The notes: generated by a model not told the origin, from the letters alone. Numbered from the stretch's first letter, positions 23,927-39,200 are shown. The stretch: 64,000 nt of DNA from Epinephelus fuscoguttatus (GCF_011397635.1 NC_064770.1:5909826-5973825), one strand, 5' to 3'. Program-made: numbers and translations.

Positions 23927-26900
23927 ATGGAGATAGACGGTCGGGACTTTTTGAACACTCCTCCTGTGAAGACTGTCAGATTTGGAGGCAGTGTCGCCGA
24001 AACGTTAGCTAAACATAAGCAGGTGAGTAACTACGTCATCTCTGCCTGTATTTATTGATTTAACGTTAGTTAAATGAAAGTTGAGACTGTGTTGAAGTGC
24101 AGCCCGGTGATGTTAATCTTTTAACACTGACGTTTCCGGGTGCTGTTAATGATGAATGAAAGCTCTTTGTTGCTGAAGTTACATTTACAGTAAAACATGA
24201 ACTGTTAGCTTTCTGTGAATGATTTGCTGTTTCTGTCCTCGTTTGAAGGGAGACTCAAGTGACTATGAACTGCTGAAACATCAGCTGGCTGATCCTGAGA
24301 TAAAGGTAAAGCCTTGGTGTGTTTGAGCTGACCTGGGATCTGTGTAATAACTGTGAGCTTTGGCACGTGGGTTTGTTCCTTACTGAGCTCTCTCTCCTCT
24401 GACAGGATGCTCAGATCATCAACTGGCTACAAGAGTTTCGGAGTTGTGTGACCCAGCTAACCAAGGACCATGAACAGCTCATCTATACTATCTTGGTGAG
24501 TGTGGCAAGACAAGAGGCTGAAAGGATGAAGAATGCTTGTTGTAGCTCATCATATTCAGCTGTGGGGGTGGACACAGAACTGAAATAGGCATGCACGATA
24601 CAGGATTTTTGCTGATATCCCACATTCCGATATTTTCCAACTCAGTTTGGCCGATTGCCAACACTGATAGATGCACATATTAATTGCAGAGAACATTAAA
24701 GTCTCTCCTGTAGTGGAACTGACATATTTTGCTTACTCTTATCATGATGGGCCACTAGCAGATGTAGATGTAACATACAATGGTTTCTGAATGTACACAT
24801 TCACCAGGCAAAATAAGAAAACTACTTCAACCTGGCGTGGTGTCTGCAGTGATGCAGGAAGGCTGAACTGGAAGGCAAAGCTTCTGATTTACCAGTCCAT
24901 TTCCGTCTCTACTATAGTTATGAGCTATGGGTAATGACCGAAAGAATGAGGTCGCGGATTCAAGCGGCTGAAATTAATGTCCTCAGAAGAGTGCCTGGGC
25001 TCAGCCATAGAGATAGGGTAAGGAGCTTGTAGTAGAGCCGCTGCTCCATTGTGTCAGAAAGGGTCAGCTGAGGTGGTTTGGGCATCTAATCAGGATGCCT
25101 CCTGGGTGCCTCCTGTTAGGGGTATTGTGGGCACGGCCAACTTGTAGGAGGCCCTGGGCCAGACCCAACTTCCGGTAAGTGGTTGAAAATGATTGGATGG
25201 ATTTTCAAATTAAACTGTAAAATTCATCTCTACTTTAACAGACATGGATGATGCTATGCCTGAGATGATCCAGACAACAGCCACAACCAGGGCCAATTCC
25301 TAGAAAATAAATGAGCAACTGTTTAAAATATTGATTAATTGCTAAAACTTTTCTCTGGTTTCTTTTGTGTTTTTCTAGAGGCTTCCATGGGTTGGCCGGA
25401 GCCATGCTGTGGTGGAGGAGTACATGGCCTTCCTCAGTAATCTGGTCTCAGCACAGACTGTTTACCTGTGTGCCTGCCTCAAGATGGTGGTCTCCCACTT
25501 CACTCCCAGTAGGTCCCCCTGACTGGTGGTAAAACAATCCAAAGTTTATACACTAAAATATGGAATTTAAGCTCTCCCAGTGGTGTCAAAGAAGTTAAGG
25601 AACGTTGGTTATCTTAACACCACTAGTCTGCAGCCTGACTGTCATCATTTTATCTTTTCAGTTTGGTGTAAATTTTCATCTGAAGGCAAAGGGTGAAAAG
25701 AGGAGATTGAATGTATTTACTGTATTAACCATTAATCAATCAATCAGTCAATTTATTTGTCAAATAAATCATGTACGGTATAATTCCAGTGAAATGTGAT
25801 CCTATCATTTTCTTCAATTTTTACATTGTAGTTTAGTCTCCTAGTGTCCTTAGTTTAGTGTCCTTTACTGCTCCTCTTACATTGTGGGCTGCAGCCTTAT
25901 AATTGTTTATGTTTCCAGACGAGCTACCCTGAGGTTTTTATGCCATCCTAGATGGTTCTGGTAATCCATGGTTTCTGATTGGGGAATGATTTAACTGTAG
26001 TTATGGGTACTAATGTTTTTGTTGTGTTACAAATTAAATCTACAACAGACTCAGGGACGACAACAGCGATGGCCTTGAATGTGCTCCAGGTAGTCTGACC
26101 TTTTATGTGAGTGAGAGTGTGCACTGTAGATTTTTGACCACAATAAAACGGCTGCATGGATGCTTTTTCCGAACGCGGCTAGTAATTCCGCTTTGTGGAG
26201 TAAAGCAGTGATCACAGTGTGTATTCCCCTTTTGGCACAGTCACTATGTTGATGGAAGTCAGGCATAACCTTCCTGAGGTTAGCCTGATGGAAGTCTTCA
26301 CGAACATGAATGCAGTGTCAGGAATTACCGGTTTGTGAGCACTTCAGGTCTTTGCAAAGATACTACGGGGCAGCTTCTGTACTCGCCTGTGGCAAAATGC
26401 AGACTGCCATTACAGTGACTGATGTAAATTCCTGTGGTAGATAGTATAATCTGCATCTGACTGTTAACCACTCCAGATTGGGACAGCATTTCAGTATTCC
26501 TACCATCACACCAGCCCTTACTCCCCATAAAGCACACACCTCTCCATGTGGCTGGGACTGCAGCCGGTGTATAAGTCATCCATGGATAAGGAGATGGACG
26601 CAGAGATGGTCCTGCTTGTCCCTGTAGTCAGGATCATAGCTGGTGCCCATCATCTCCACCTTTCCTCAACGTTTACTCTGATGTTTACATTTGAAAACCC
26701 TATCAGGCTAGATAGCACATTTTGTAGGAGCAGAGTGGTGAGTTGACTTTCACATCCGAAAGAGTAACCCATAGCCATATGCCATCACTGTCCAACAACA
26801 GTAACAAAAAGCACAACCAGTACTTGTAAAATATAAGAGCATAAATGTAGCACAGATTTAGTGGAGCTGATGGGGAGGGGTGACTGGAAAGGTCTACGCC

Positions 26901-29900
26901 TTCTAGAAAAATATGAAGTGACTCATGGAAAAATATTTGTGTCCTTGTTTTCAGAGAGAGTGACCATCTGTGAAGGAGGGGTTGATATCTCTGATTCAGA
27001 TGACGAAGATGAAAGTAAGTGTCCTCCTCTTGTTTCAAGTGAAACTTCAATATGTTAAACATTTGTTTCAAACATCAGAAACCCACTGTGGTTCAGGACG
27101 TTGAGCATGTTTTATATCTGACCATTGTGCTCTGGTGGACTCAGGGAGGTGGGGAGAGGCAGGGGCCCTAGGTGTCCTCATGTTTGAAAAAAAGATGCAG
27201 CAAAATTGCCCTCTTTGATGCCCCTATGGAAGATAAAACATGATCAGTTACCCTCTAGGGTGCCCCTTTCAGTGAGGGGAAAAAATGATGTGATGCTCTA
27301 CAGTGCCCCTCTAATGGAGAAAACATGATGAAGTGTCTTCTAAGGGAGCCCTTAAATGGAGAAAACACAATAAAATGCTCTCTAGGGTGCCCTTCCAGTA
27401 GAGAAAGCATGATGAAGTGCTCTCTAGGGTGCACATAAAATTAAGAAACATGATGCCATACAGGATGCCCTACATGCCAGAAAAATTTCTGCGTGTCGGT
27501 ACCCAACCATACGCAGCTGGTGCCCCTTTTTTATGCCCCTGCCCCTTTGAATTGAATTGAATTGTTTATTGATCCACAATAAGCATCCTTTAACAGTGTG
27601 AGTTTCCACTGCCATGGCGGGTTTTGCTGCCTGCTAAGGTTTGGCAGGTGGCGAGGAAAGGGCAGGGAGAAGTGTGAATGGGAAGCAGGGCAGCGTTAGA
27701 AAATGACTTATGTCTTCATCTGCAAATTCTCTGGTTAAATACAAATGATTTAATGACGAATGTTAAATACAAACTCTCTGCTGTTGCTTTGATTTGTTAA
27801 GACCTCCCCAGAAACTTTGATCAGTGTCACCAGGCATTGCAGCTCATCACCAGATACGTTCCATCGTAAGTCTTTTAATATTCAACCTGTTTGTCTTCTT
27901 GTTCTAGTTTAAGTGTTTTTACCCACCAACAGTTAAGATTTGGTCTTATACTTTTCTACAGGCAGAAACTGAAATAAACTGGACTGAATTATCTATAACA
28001 GTTGATAAGTGGATTAACTGGCAGAAATGATGTTATGTGTGTGCATGTAAATGTTTAACTAACAGCTTTTTTAAAATATACTGGTGTGGCTTGACCGCAA
28101 AGTGCTTATATACTGTCTTTGGTGCTAACTCCATGGCAACAGTAAACAATTTGTCACAGCAAAATCAGAGTAAATCTCCATGTGCAGGGGCGCTGTTAAA
28201 TGACCACAATTTTAATTGTTAGCCAGTTATCTCCCCTAAGAATCAGTCTTCTCTCCTTAAGGAGGTTGTAAGGAGAATAAATTCATTCAGAATGCCATCA
28301 CGACTGCTGTCACCCCAAAAACAGTTGGTGCTGCAGCACCCTCAGCACCCCTACTTACACGGTGATGACTTCATGCAAATCAAATGAACTACGATCAGGC
28401 TCATTTACATCTGTAGTTGTAGTTAATACACCACTTATTTAGATATCGTAAAGACTGAAGGTAATTTGACTCTAGGGGTGTAAATCACCAGTTTCATCAT
28501 GATACGATATTATATTGATTCTTTGGACAACAATATTTGTCGATATTACAAAGTCGCGATCAATATAAGACGATATTATATCCCAATTTAACACAGTCTG
28601 TTACAGAAGACGCTGCCACTCCTTTCTTTTCAACTTTTGGCCATATAAGATAAAAACAACATATAAATAATGTAAATAATAGTAACTGCCTTAGTGCAGT
28701 TAAGTTTACTTTAAACTTACTTCACTAACACACATAACACAGCACATGGGAAAAGTTAACCTTCAGGGCTTTCCAAGCCATCATCTTTTTCCTAAAACTT
28801 CAGGTCTCTCTGGCTTAAAACCCTGAAGGCAAACTTCTCCCAACAGCCATAAAACATGGTTTAGCAACAATATCGTTTAACAAAATTATCAAATTAAGCT
28901 CAGTTATAACTGTGTTGCAAAAACAAAGCAAAACAAAAAAAAAACAAACAAAAAAAAACAATGGAGATGGATATTTCAAACTGCTGTGTACTTGTCCAAA
29001 TGCTATTGAAAGCCGACTAATATCAGCATATCTCACATGTCTTAATCGGAATATAATACATTTGGAATAAGGCTGAATTTGGAATATTTCAACAGAATAT
29101 TTAATCACGTAATTTATATCAAATTGAGAAGTTTGGCATATTTGGAGCAATAGTGAAATTTTAGTGTGCATGTAAATGTTCCCATTGTTTCTGAAAATAC
29201 TGTCAAACTATGCATATTTATAAATAAAGTACAAGCATACTTTATTATGCATAGACAGCATGATCTTCACAAACCTATTTTCCTCTTGGTCTGTATTGTA
29301 CTGGTTTGTCCTCTTCTTTCAGCACGAGTCGCTTTCTGATGCCCATTCTGCAAGAGAACTTCCCCTTTGTACAGAAATCCTCCAGAACACTGGTAAGAGA
29401 CAACTGAATGATGCATCATGTAATACAGGTCTGCCAAGCTTGACAGGGGCTGATTATGATTGGGTGTAATTTGTCAGCTGCCTCAAACAGTAACAATTAG
29501 TGAATGAATGTATACTGGTTCGGACACAGTTAGGATTTAGAATAAGATGTAAACAGTAAATTCTGATCTGTTACAGCTACACAGTAGTGTTTTGTTGAAT
29601 GATGGTTTGTTGCTCTCTACAGGAGTGTTACGTCCACAACCTCCTGAGGATCACCACGTACATACCATCAATCCAACGAGACATTCTGGAGGTGATCATT
29701 GGAAAGATGCTCAAATTGGATGTAAGTAGTTAAACTCCAAAATAACACAAGTGATCCAAAGAGTTTTACAGGGTACATTTCCCTGACTCGGTGGAAGGTG
29801 GATATGGTCTCTGAGGAGGCAGGACACCCGGTGACACTAGAATATAGAGATAGAAAAACAGGAAATGTTTGTCTGCATTGAGGTTGTCGCAGATCTTTAG

Positions 29901-30025
29901 GTTATTTGTAGCAAAAAGACATGTCAGAAGGATTTCCAGGATTAAAGATGTTTTCTGATGTGCCTGGCAATACAGCTGATTCTGACTGTGAAAATAGTGC
30001 TGTTAGTGTGTCTCCTACAGTCTGT

Positions 30026-30071
<46 letters not shown>

Positions 30072-33000
30072 TGTATTTTAGGTGAGTGCGTCGCGCTCAG
30101 ACATTGAGGAGGCAGAAGAGAACGGAGTGCAGAACCAGCAGACAGAGGAAGGACTCTTTGACATGGTAACATCCAGCAACTGTTTGATGGTGCTTTTGGG
30201 ATTTGGGGGAACTCAGTTTGAAATGCTCACTTTTAGAATAGAAAAATTGGTTGGTATAAAGCATTATGCATCTGGCAGTTTCACCCCAGGAAAGTGTTAA
30301 GCAGATGTAAAAGAATAAACTGAATGACAATAAATAAATGGATAATAATGGAAGTATGCTTATTGTTGAAAATGTTGAAACGTTTCTTATAAAGTGAGTA
30401 ATAACAAATTTGAGTTTTTGAAATGTCTTATGTATGGCAGTAACAACAAGAACAAAAACTGCATAACTTAAAAGTCAGATTTAAAGAACCAATAGATAAC
30501 CCTGCAAAAAGCCCCAAAAAACTGTCACGGAATGAAACATAAATCCTCACATTACAAGTGAATAAAAATGTGTCCAACATTTGGCAAATTTTTGGCAAAT
30601 CAAAGTTAACGCAATAGATCAGAAATCATTCACAAGAACAATTAGGGAAATCAGCAGGGAGACATATACCATCACCTCAAGCCGTAAATTAGCCTTTTTG
30701 CGTCTTTTAGTATAGTAATCTATATTCCCCTCCGAAAATAAGCTTCACCCAACAACTACTGAGTAGTTTCTGTGCTTTTACACTAATGCCTAACTATAAA
30801 GCACCTTGACCACACGTGATACTCCTTAAACACTTCTGACAGACACTGAGCCTGCTGTCCTTAGAGTGGTCGTGGAAATTAAAGGGATGCTCTGCAGATT
30901 TTTAACCAGCTTTGTGTCATAACAATGTGGGTAGTATCTTGAAGTGAATTGTGTTAAACTTCCCACTGTCTTTCCAGAGCCCTAATTTCCCTGCTCACTG
31001 GCCAGCAAAATGCTGTTGCCCATACTACAGATTGTACTTTCTTATTTTCTATGCCCACCACCATTGACACGGAGACACTACAGGCAGCATGAGAGAGAGA
31101 GAGAGCTGCAGCTGTAATACAGGAGTTTGTGAACAGGAAGTGGGCGCCATTCTGTTTCTTGTATTGTAAAAACAGAGGCTGAAAAAACTGAGATAAAGTG
31201 GTAAAACTAGGCAGTGCTGATCAAATATAAACCAAGATTCTGTTACTGCGTTGCCTGCTTTTCTCCTCAGATGTTTTCATAAACATTTTAGCTTACCGTT
31301 AACTGTAAAATGAGATCGTTTGTTTTTGAATAAGCAACTCGCATTACATCACCAGTGGGAATGTTAATGGGTCTAATGTAGCGCAGTGGATTCTGGTAGT
31401 TGTACGATTTCCAAAGTATTTGTGTCTTCTACTGCACAGACAGTCCAGTTTTATAAAAAGACCATCTTTCCATCAGTAAAAAACTTTTTTTTTAAGGACA
31501 AACAACAATCCCCCTTCAGACTAGCACTGCTGGAATAAAACTTCTGTAAAACCTTACAAGGACCCAACTCTTCTTCTAATTACAGTGTGCAAAGTGAGTC
31601 AATTCTGAAAAAAAAATCATCTCCAAGGCACTGGCATCCCGGGTAGAAACAATCCTTCCATCTTTAATTCACAGTGATCAAAACCAAACCACTGACATTA
31701 GAAGAATCTGAAATTTGATTAATTTACAATATAATAAAACATAGACAATTATTGTTTTATTAGACACAGATATGTCTCTTTTCCTCCCATATCCTTACAC
31801 ACACAACTCCCATACACACATGTAAACCTACTCATGCGCACAGTACAATATACAGTGGCATGCAAAGGTTTGGGCACCCCTGGTCAAAATTTTCTTCACT
31901 GGCTGCAACACAAGCCTAAAGTATGATTGAGCCACCCCCGTGTTTGACAGTTCAGACTCATGAGCAGACCTGCTGCTTCAAGTGCAAGAGCTCAAAAAAA
32001 ACAGTGTCTCTTAAAGTGTTTGCTGAGGTGTAGTGCTCAAAGGGGGTTAAAGTATCAGTGGAGATGAGTTTGGTAAAGAATTGTAAGGGTTGCTGTATCA
32101 AGCAGAATGATCTGGCAGTGACACCACTGAAAATGATTGTTGTTGAATTAGAATAAATTGTATGACAATAAATCAAATAACGAATTCTAGCATGTAAGCA
32201 GGGTGTTCAAAATAGATAAAATGTCTGCAGGAATGTCTGTAATTAATACCATTAGTGTATTACAGAAGTTAAAAAAAACTGACAACGTGAAAAAAGGTGA
32301 CTGACCAGTGTAGAAAGGCCTTGACAGCCTGTGTGTGTGTGTCTGTTTCAGGATGAGGACATGTCAGGAGATCAGCCCTCCAGGACGGCTGTGATGGCCC
32401 ACCCAGTGGCCGAAAGGCTGGACACTCTCATGGCTGTTCTGATGGCTTACATCAAGGACGTCTGCCATGTCAATGGTAGCTGAATTAACACAGCTTTAAC
32501 ACTGAAGACCAGAGTTGCGCCCATATTTCTCGTAACAAGAATGACCAGTAACCCCAAACACCCCCAACACACTAAGCAGCAGCAAAGTGCAGCTCGCCGC
32601 ATTACTTCCTTTTTTCAGCAGCTGGGAGGCATATTCATGTGTTTTAGGTGGGAAAGAATTCTTTGTAACATCGGTCAACATGTCACAGGAGTCACAGAAC
32701 AACTCTGTTTGCTGACTGGCTGCAGGTATTCTCTGGCTGTAATTTGAGGCTCAAAGTTTAACTGTCACTAACTTTTTAGTTTGGCCACACTTCACCATCA
32801 GTCGGCCACAGCAGCCTTCCATAGCCATTGTATGGCAGTTTGCCGCAGGCCCCACTTCCCCGCTGCCTGGTGTGTTTTGGCATAACCAGCAGAGTTTATA
32901 GAGGCTCTGACTGAGTGGAATAAGTTTGAAAGAATTTCACACAACACAGTTTTGAATCCAAGGAACTGTCAGATGCACTTTTTGTACTGAGCAGCCTATG

Positions 33001-33203
33001 TGTCCTTGTGTGGTGAATGTTTTTGTTATAGTGTCATCATCTGTTTTCTCTCTCTCAGACACTCTTCATGTGGAACGGACCAAGGATCTGTACAGAGATT
33101 TGTTGAGTGTGTTTGACAAGCTCATTCTGCCAACACATGCTTCCTGTCACGTCCAGTACACACTCTTTTACCTCTGCAGTTTCAGAGTGGTCAGTACTTT
33201 CCA

Positions 33204-33257
<54 letters not shown>

Positions 33258-36200
33258 GAAAGCAGAATGTAATATTAAGCCTTCGACCTTACCTCCAGCA
33301 GTGAGAGACATACTTAGTTATACTGATGTTAGGGGACAGACACAGTTAGTGACAAGCTGGTGAACATCATGGAGCATGTAGCAGCTGAAGAGACAGATAT
33401 TTCATTCAGGAGTTGGTGGAGACCAAATATAGAGCTAAAATCAATGTTGGATTTACATTCACAAGGTGGACACAAACTTAACCCTGAATGAATGTTGTTC
33501 TATTTTGCCAAACACAGTGGACGTGTGATAATGTTAATCCCATGTGAACTGGCACCACTGTGATTTGGGGTTGCATAGGCTGTGATGATAGTTATACATC
33601 AAAGTTTTGGCAGCATTTTGGCTGCAGAAGGCTCATCTTGCTATACAGCCTGGAAACCTGTGCACACAGAAAAAAAGCAAGCTCAGATTTTTCAGAATTG
33701 GACAGTGTATGGGACACTTGCTTTAATTTAACCCACATTTAAATAAACAATCATTTTATCAGTGTAAAACGCACTTCATTCAAAGTCAACAAAAACAAAA
33801 CAAATCTCACAAAAGCCACCTTGGTTTGTCTTTCCACTGTTCCAACAGTCACAACTCTGGAAATAAACCCTTAATTCACCCAGTTGGATGTGAAAATATG
33901 CTGGCTGTATACGCGCTCAAATTAATGTTTTAATGCCTCCACGCTGGCGATAGCCGTGGCGCTAATTCTAGTTTAAAATGGAGTCTGGTGGGATTGATGA
34001 TGGCGATTTCAGGTCTGTTTCTGGTTAAACATAAGGAATCTTAATCTTCAACAAAGACATCACCCTCTGTAGGGATCCTTTTGACAGTCCTCAGCCACTT
34101 AGAATAACAAGCCTGTCAGTGGCAAAAACGCACTTTATGTGGACATATATTGACAGTGCTCAACTGCCCTGAGGGATTACACTGCAGCCTGTTTTTTGGC
34201 ACTGCTGGCTGTGTCGCTCAAAACTGGACCAATTTCAAAAACTGTTGTTCCCATTAGTCACTTAGACACAAACACATGGAAAAATAGGGTCCAGATTGTT
34301 ACCCCGTAGTAGGGCTGGGTGATATAACATCTGTGCCATGTATCAATATATTATCAGGCAAGATTTAGATTTAGACAATACCGTTTATATCAATCCAGGG
34401 TCAAGTTGCATTATATAAGGCATACCAGTGTGCTTCTCTCCTCTCTCACACTCTCCGCAAAGCTCCGCCCAACTCACTCACTCGCAAACTCTCCAGCAAC
34501 ACAAAGAGAGACACAGTACTGCTACTGTTTATTCTGTCAGTTTAATCTGTCAGCTCTCAGTACTTTTGTAGCTTCTAACTGAATCTCTGTGGTTTGTTGT
34601 TTAGTTTCTCTCCCACGTCCTGTTTGTACTTTCTGTTTCATGTTCGCTGTCGGCTGTATTAGAAGTTGTGTGAAGTTGCAGCTCAGAAACCCAAGATATA
34701 TATCATGTATTGCCATTCAGCCTGAAAATACAGAGATATGAATTTTTGTCCATATCGCCCAGCCCTACCCTGTAGCAACTATGTAAGGTGATATTATGTC
34801 CAGTGTTGGTGACAGCTGGTTCTAGTGCCCCCTAGTGGCCAAAAAGAAAAGAATGCCTTGTTCAACTGAAATTGAATTCCATCTTTTTCTCCTACAGCAT
34901 GCATATCTGCTAAAAAAATGGCATTTTCTTTGCTCCAATTTGAGAAAAAAAATGTAATGATGACTGTGCTGTGTGATTGTTGGTTTTATGGTGGTGTGTA
35001 TGGCAGTCAGAATGCTTCACTCTTCATACAGCCAGTCACCTCACATCCAATTTCTTCATGAGTTCTACAATACAAAATGTACCACTATCCAAATAATCTC
35101 TGTATGTTTGACTTACCCAACATCAAGTGTAAACTGCCTTGTTCTAAATCATCTATGCTGCTTTGGATTTGTTGCTTTTTGAGGATAAGGTCTGATTTAG
35201 TTATCTCATTTTCTTTGGTGAATATGCTCCTTGTGAGATGAGGCCTGTCTTGAGTCCTGTATGTGTTGTATTCTCTGTGTCACAGGCCCTGGCTGAGGCC
35301 TTCCTGGATCACCTGTGGAAGATCCTGCAGAGTCCCTCTCAGCCCGCTGTCCTCCGCCAGGCTGCTGCTGGATACCTGGGGAGCTTCCTGGCCAGAGCCA
35401 AGTTCATCCCTGTGCTGTGAGTTCATTCTGCTGAAGAGAACGCAATACAAAGGCAGCCAAAGTGAGCAGTTTATTCCTCTGTGACCATGTTTATTCTGCT
35501 GTTCTAATCCCCTCTTTGGTCCTCCCTCCTGCAGCACCGTGCGGGCATGTCTGGACCTGCTGCTCTCCTGGATCCATCGCTACATCGACAGCCAGGACAG
35601 CAGTGGCAGACAGGCCTGCTGTGACATCAGCCTGCATGGGCCCTTCTACACTGCCTGCCAGGCCGTCTTCTACACAATTATCTTCAGACACAGAGCCATG
35701 CTGGAGGGCAACATGAAGAAAGGTACACGCCTCTGATCTGCAGCAACATCAACAGTCAGCATCACCTGACACTCAAACATGTTAATCTTTTTTTCAACTG
35801 CACAAACTTTCCCTAGGAACCTTTTGAGGAACTTGTTGCATTTTGACTGCAGAGATCAGGGCCTAAATTCAGTTGCAGGAACATTCTTTTACCACCCAAA
35901 AAGTCTCTGATTGGAGGGTTAGTACTTTCTGAAAGAACAGGAACTTCTGGGATGGAGTTTGCAGGGAGGCGTGTCACTGATTGGTCAAACACACAGTGAG
36001 CCTGCTTCAAGTCAAGTACCGCTTCATTTATAAAACAACGGAAGTACTCTAGTATCAATTTAGGATCACTTTAGGATGAGGGGAGAGTATGTCTCTTTTT
36101 TATGTAAAGACAGGCTCTGCTGTGGTTTTCCTGACTCATTTTAAAACTGAGAGCGAAAAACAGACATCACACCAGTGAGCTCAGAGAGGATGACAGTGCT

Positions 36201-39200
36201 GCAGTGCTGTGAGGAAGGTGGTTAATGAGAGAAATAAAAAAAAAATTCTGATTGTTTCACAGAGGATATAGTAGTAGTTTCACAGAGGTCTAAAGTAGAA
36301 ATAAATGACCATCAAACTCAACAGATGATCCACTGTGGAGACAGACGCTCAAAGTTTCAATGTCCTTCTCAGCATTTCATTCATTACGTCTAATTTTCAG
36401 CATTATATGCAGCAGTAAATGTTGTCGTTGTGTATTTTTCTTTTTTTTTTTAGATGAAGCAGGTGGGCAAACTGACTTTGAGGCTGCACTGAGCAAGTTC
36501 ACCTCTGCCCACCAGCAGCCCTTGTCTGTCATATTGCTTTCTCTTTCATCAGCAGACTAATTTGCCCAATCTTCACGGGTTTTTAGACCGTTGTGGAACT
36601 GCAGATAACAGTGGGCTGAAGAACCTTTCAGCTTCTTGAAATGTTGACTCTGGGACTACATGTCCTGGAAACTTTGAGTCAAAACGTAGCTTTATAGAAG
36701 TCATTATAGAGTCATTTTGTCATCCTGACAGGACCACATCTGAATACTTTCATGCCGTTTGACATCACTGGTTGTTATTAAAATGTGTCAAACTACACTG
36801 GGCAAACACAGCTCATCAGTGTATGAACCTGTTCCCGTTAACAACCAGGATTTAAATAAAACACAAACTGCTGAAAACCATTAACACCAGGGTTTAAGGA
36901 TTTAGTGCAAGTAATACATATCAGAGTGTTTATGGTTTATCAAGTCAATTGATTATACATCAAATCTGCTTACAGCTTTAAAATTCAAATGTTTTTTGTT
37001 CAGTTTGACAATTCAAATGAAACTCAATAAATTACACTTTCCAAAATAAAATCACAAGTTACTGCGAGTCATGTGATGTTTTAAAATTGCTGGGGTTTTT
37101 TCAACCAACAGCCCAAAATTGGCAGCAAATCCACACTGAACAATAATATCAGACCATCTAGTTTTGTAACAAGGAAAGAGTGGAATGAATACATAGTCAC
37201 TCTGTCTTTTTTTGTGTGTATGTGTGTGTTTGTTTCAGGTTTGGAGTATCTGCAGAGTCTGAACCTGGAGCGAGTGGTGATGTGTCAGCTGAATCCCCTC
37301 AAAGTTTGCCTGCCGTCAGTCACCAGCATGTTTGCTGCCATCACCAGGTGCACTCCCTGACCCTGCTCTCTCATTGGCTCTGCTCATCCATGCTGACAGT
37401 TGACAGTAACCGTGCTCTCTAACTTTGATTACCAGTTTCTGTCCTGGAAATGCGGCATAGATTAAGAACCAAACAGTTATTACAGCTGGGAATGTTGTAT
37501 TTTTCGGAACGTTCTCATGTGTCTCAGTTACAGTGGTAGGAGAAGAACCAACACCACAGAGTAAAACTACTTCACCACAAACATTATCAGCAAAATGTAC
37601 TTGAGGTATCAAAAGTAAAAGTATGTGTTCCACAGGAAAATGGCTCCTGTGACTGATAGATTATTATTTTATTATGTGAGCAGACATTATTAGATTGATG
37701 ATAATTCAATGTGTGAGCAGCGTTTTTGTAATCTTCTGATAATAGGGCGCATTTTGCAACCATGGAGCACCACTGTGACTTGCAAATATTATTAATATAG
37801 GAACTGGGGAGGTGTTTGTTTGTTTCCAGCTCACAGTGAATAAATTTTCATGTTTAAAGACGTAGCGGTAATGGTTTAAGTTAATGGCAGTTTGCTAACT
37901 GCTAACAGTTAACTGTTGGCAGAAAACATCAACTCTTCTGTCCTGAAACAAGCTGGGTGCTTCAAAAAACAAAACAAAAAAAAAAGCAGCAGTGGTTCCA
38001 CTTTGATTTATGTAATTTTAACAATACTTCATTATCACAGTATTTTATTTAACTTTATTAGAATAGTACATTATTAAGCTTTATTATTACAGTAGCCACT
38101 TTATTTAACTTTATTGTAACTGTAGTTCATTTAATAATTTTGTAATTTTGGAAAAGAAGTATAACGTAGCATATATTGGACATACTCCAAGTACAATTAC
38201 CTAAAAATTGTAATTAGATAAAGCACTTGACTTAAACTTAAATGTGTTTAGTTGCTTTTCACACTGCCAACTTGGTTTTAAATAATACACACAACGGCTA
38301 ATGTGGCTGCCTCAGTGTTTTTAGGTACCTAAATCCAAATGTAATGTTATTTGGAAATGGCACATAGTGTGGAATAAACCACAGCTCTGCATTAGCATGC
38401 CCCCACAGTCGATAGTTTAAATGGTGTTTGAAGTTTCCCTCCTGGTCATCACAGCAGCTCTTGTTGTTTGTTGCAGGACGTATCAGGTGGTGTTCTGCTA
38501 CACTATCATAGAGAGGAACAACCGCCACATGCTGCCGGTGGTCCGCAGTTCTGCAGGGGGGGACAGTGTGACCACCAACACCAACCCTCTGGACAGCTTC
38601 TTCCCCTTTGACCCCTACCTGCTCAAGAGGTACACTGGCTCATTATTCTCTGTAATGTAACCTTTTTGGGCAAGACAGTCAATCTATAACTCTTTTATGT
38701 CTTTTATGTCCTCTGACTTCCCCACAGCAATCTCTGTGTTGAAATTTTGCTGAAATTATATTTCTTAGGAGTCAGAAGTTGTGAGTGGATTCTGTAGAAG
38801 AGGTGTCATATTCCAAATTGTTCTAATATTTTCAGTGGGATGCTCAATAGGCTGGGATTTAGCCTTCAGCTGTAAAAACAACAACATTATGGAAATAATC
38901 TTTACTGATGTCGACCATTTTGTTCAAGCGTAAAATCCTTTTTGTTTAGTCAGGAACAGTCAGAAATCATCACTATTGTCAAACCCACCAGACTCCATTT
39001 AAAAAACAAACAAAGAGTAATTTAATCATCAAAAGAGACACTCCCGTCAAAGTAGACAGAAGCAAAATAAAACTCAAAAAGCCTGTCTTGGTTCATGTCT
39101 CCACTGTTACAACAATCACCAACTCCAGTTTGGTTGAAATAAACTGTTAATACACCCAGTAAGATGTGAAAATATGCTGGCTCTATATGGGCTTAAATTA

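Noticed and set aside
25948-26579. Several minus-strand frames in RRN3 intron 4 (for example NQKPWITRTI)
   Set aside because: One short block looks LINE-like, but the frames are broken and no further motif could be confirmed.
29942-30172. Minus-strand frame with a (TH)n run
   Set aside because: It is a translation of the GT microsatellite and the antisense of RRN3 exon 9.
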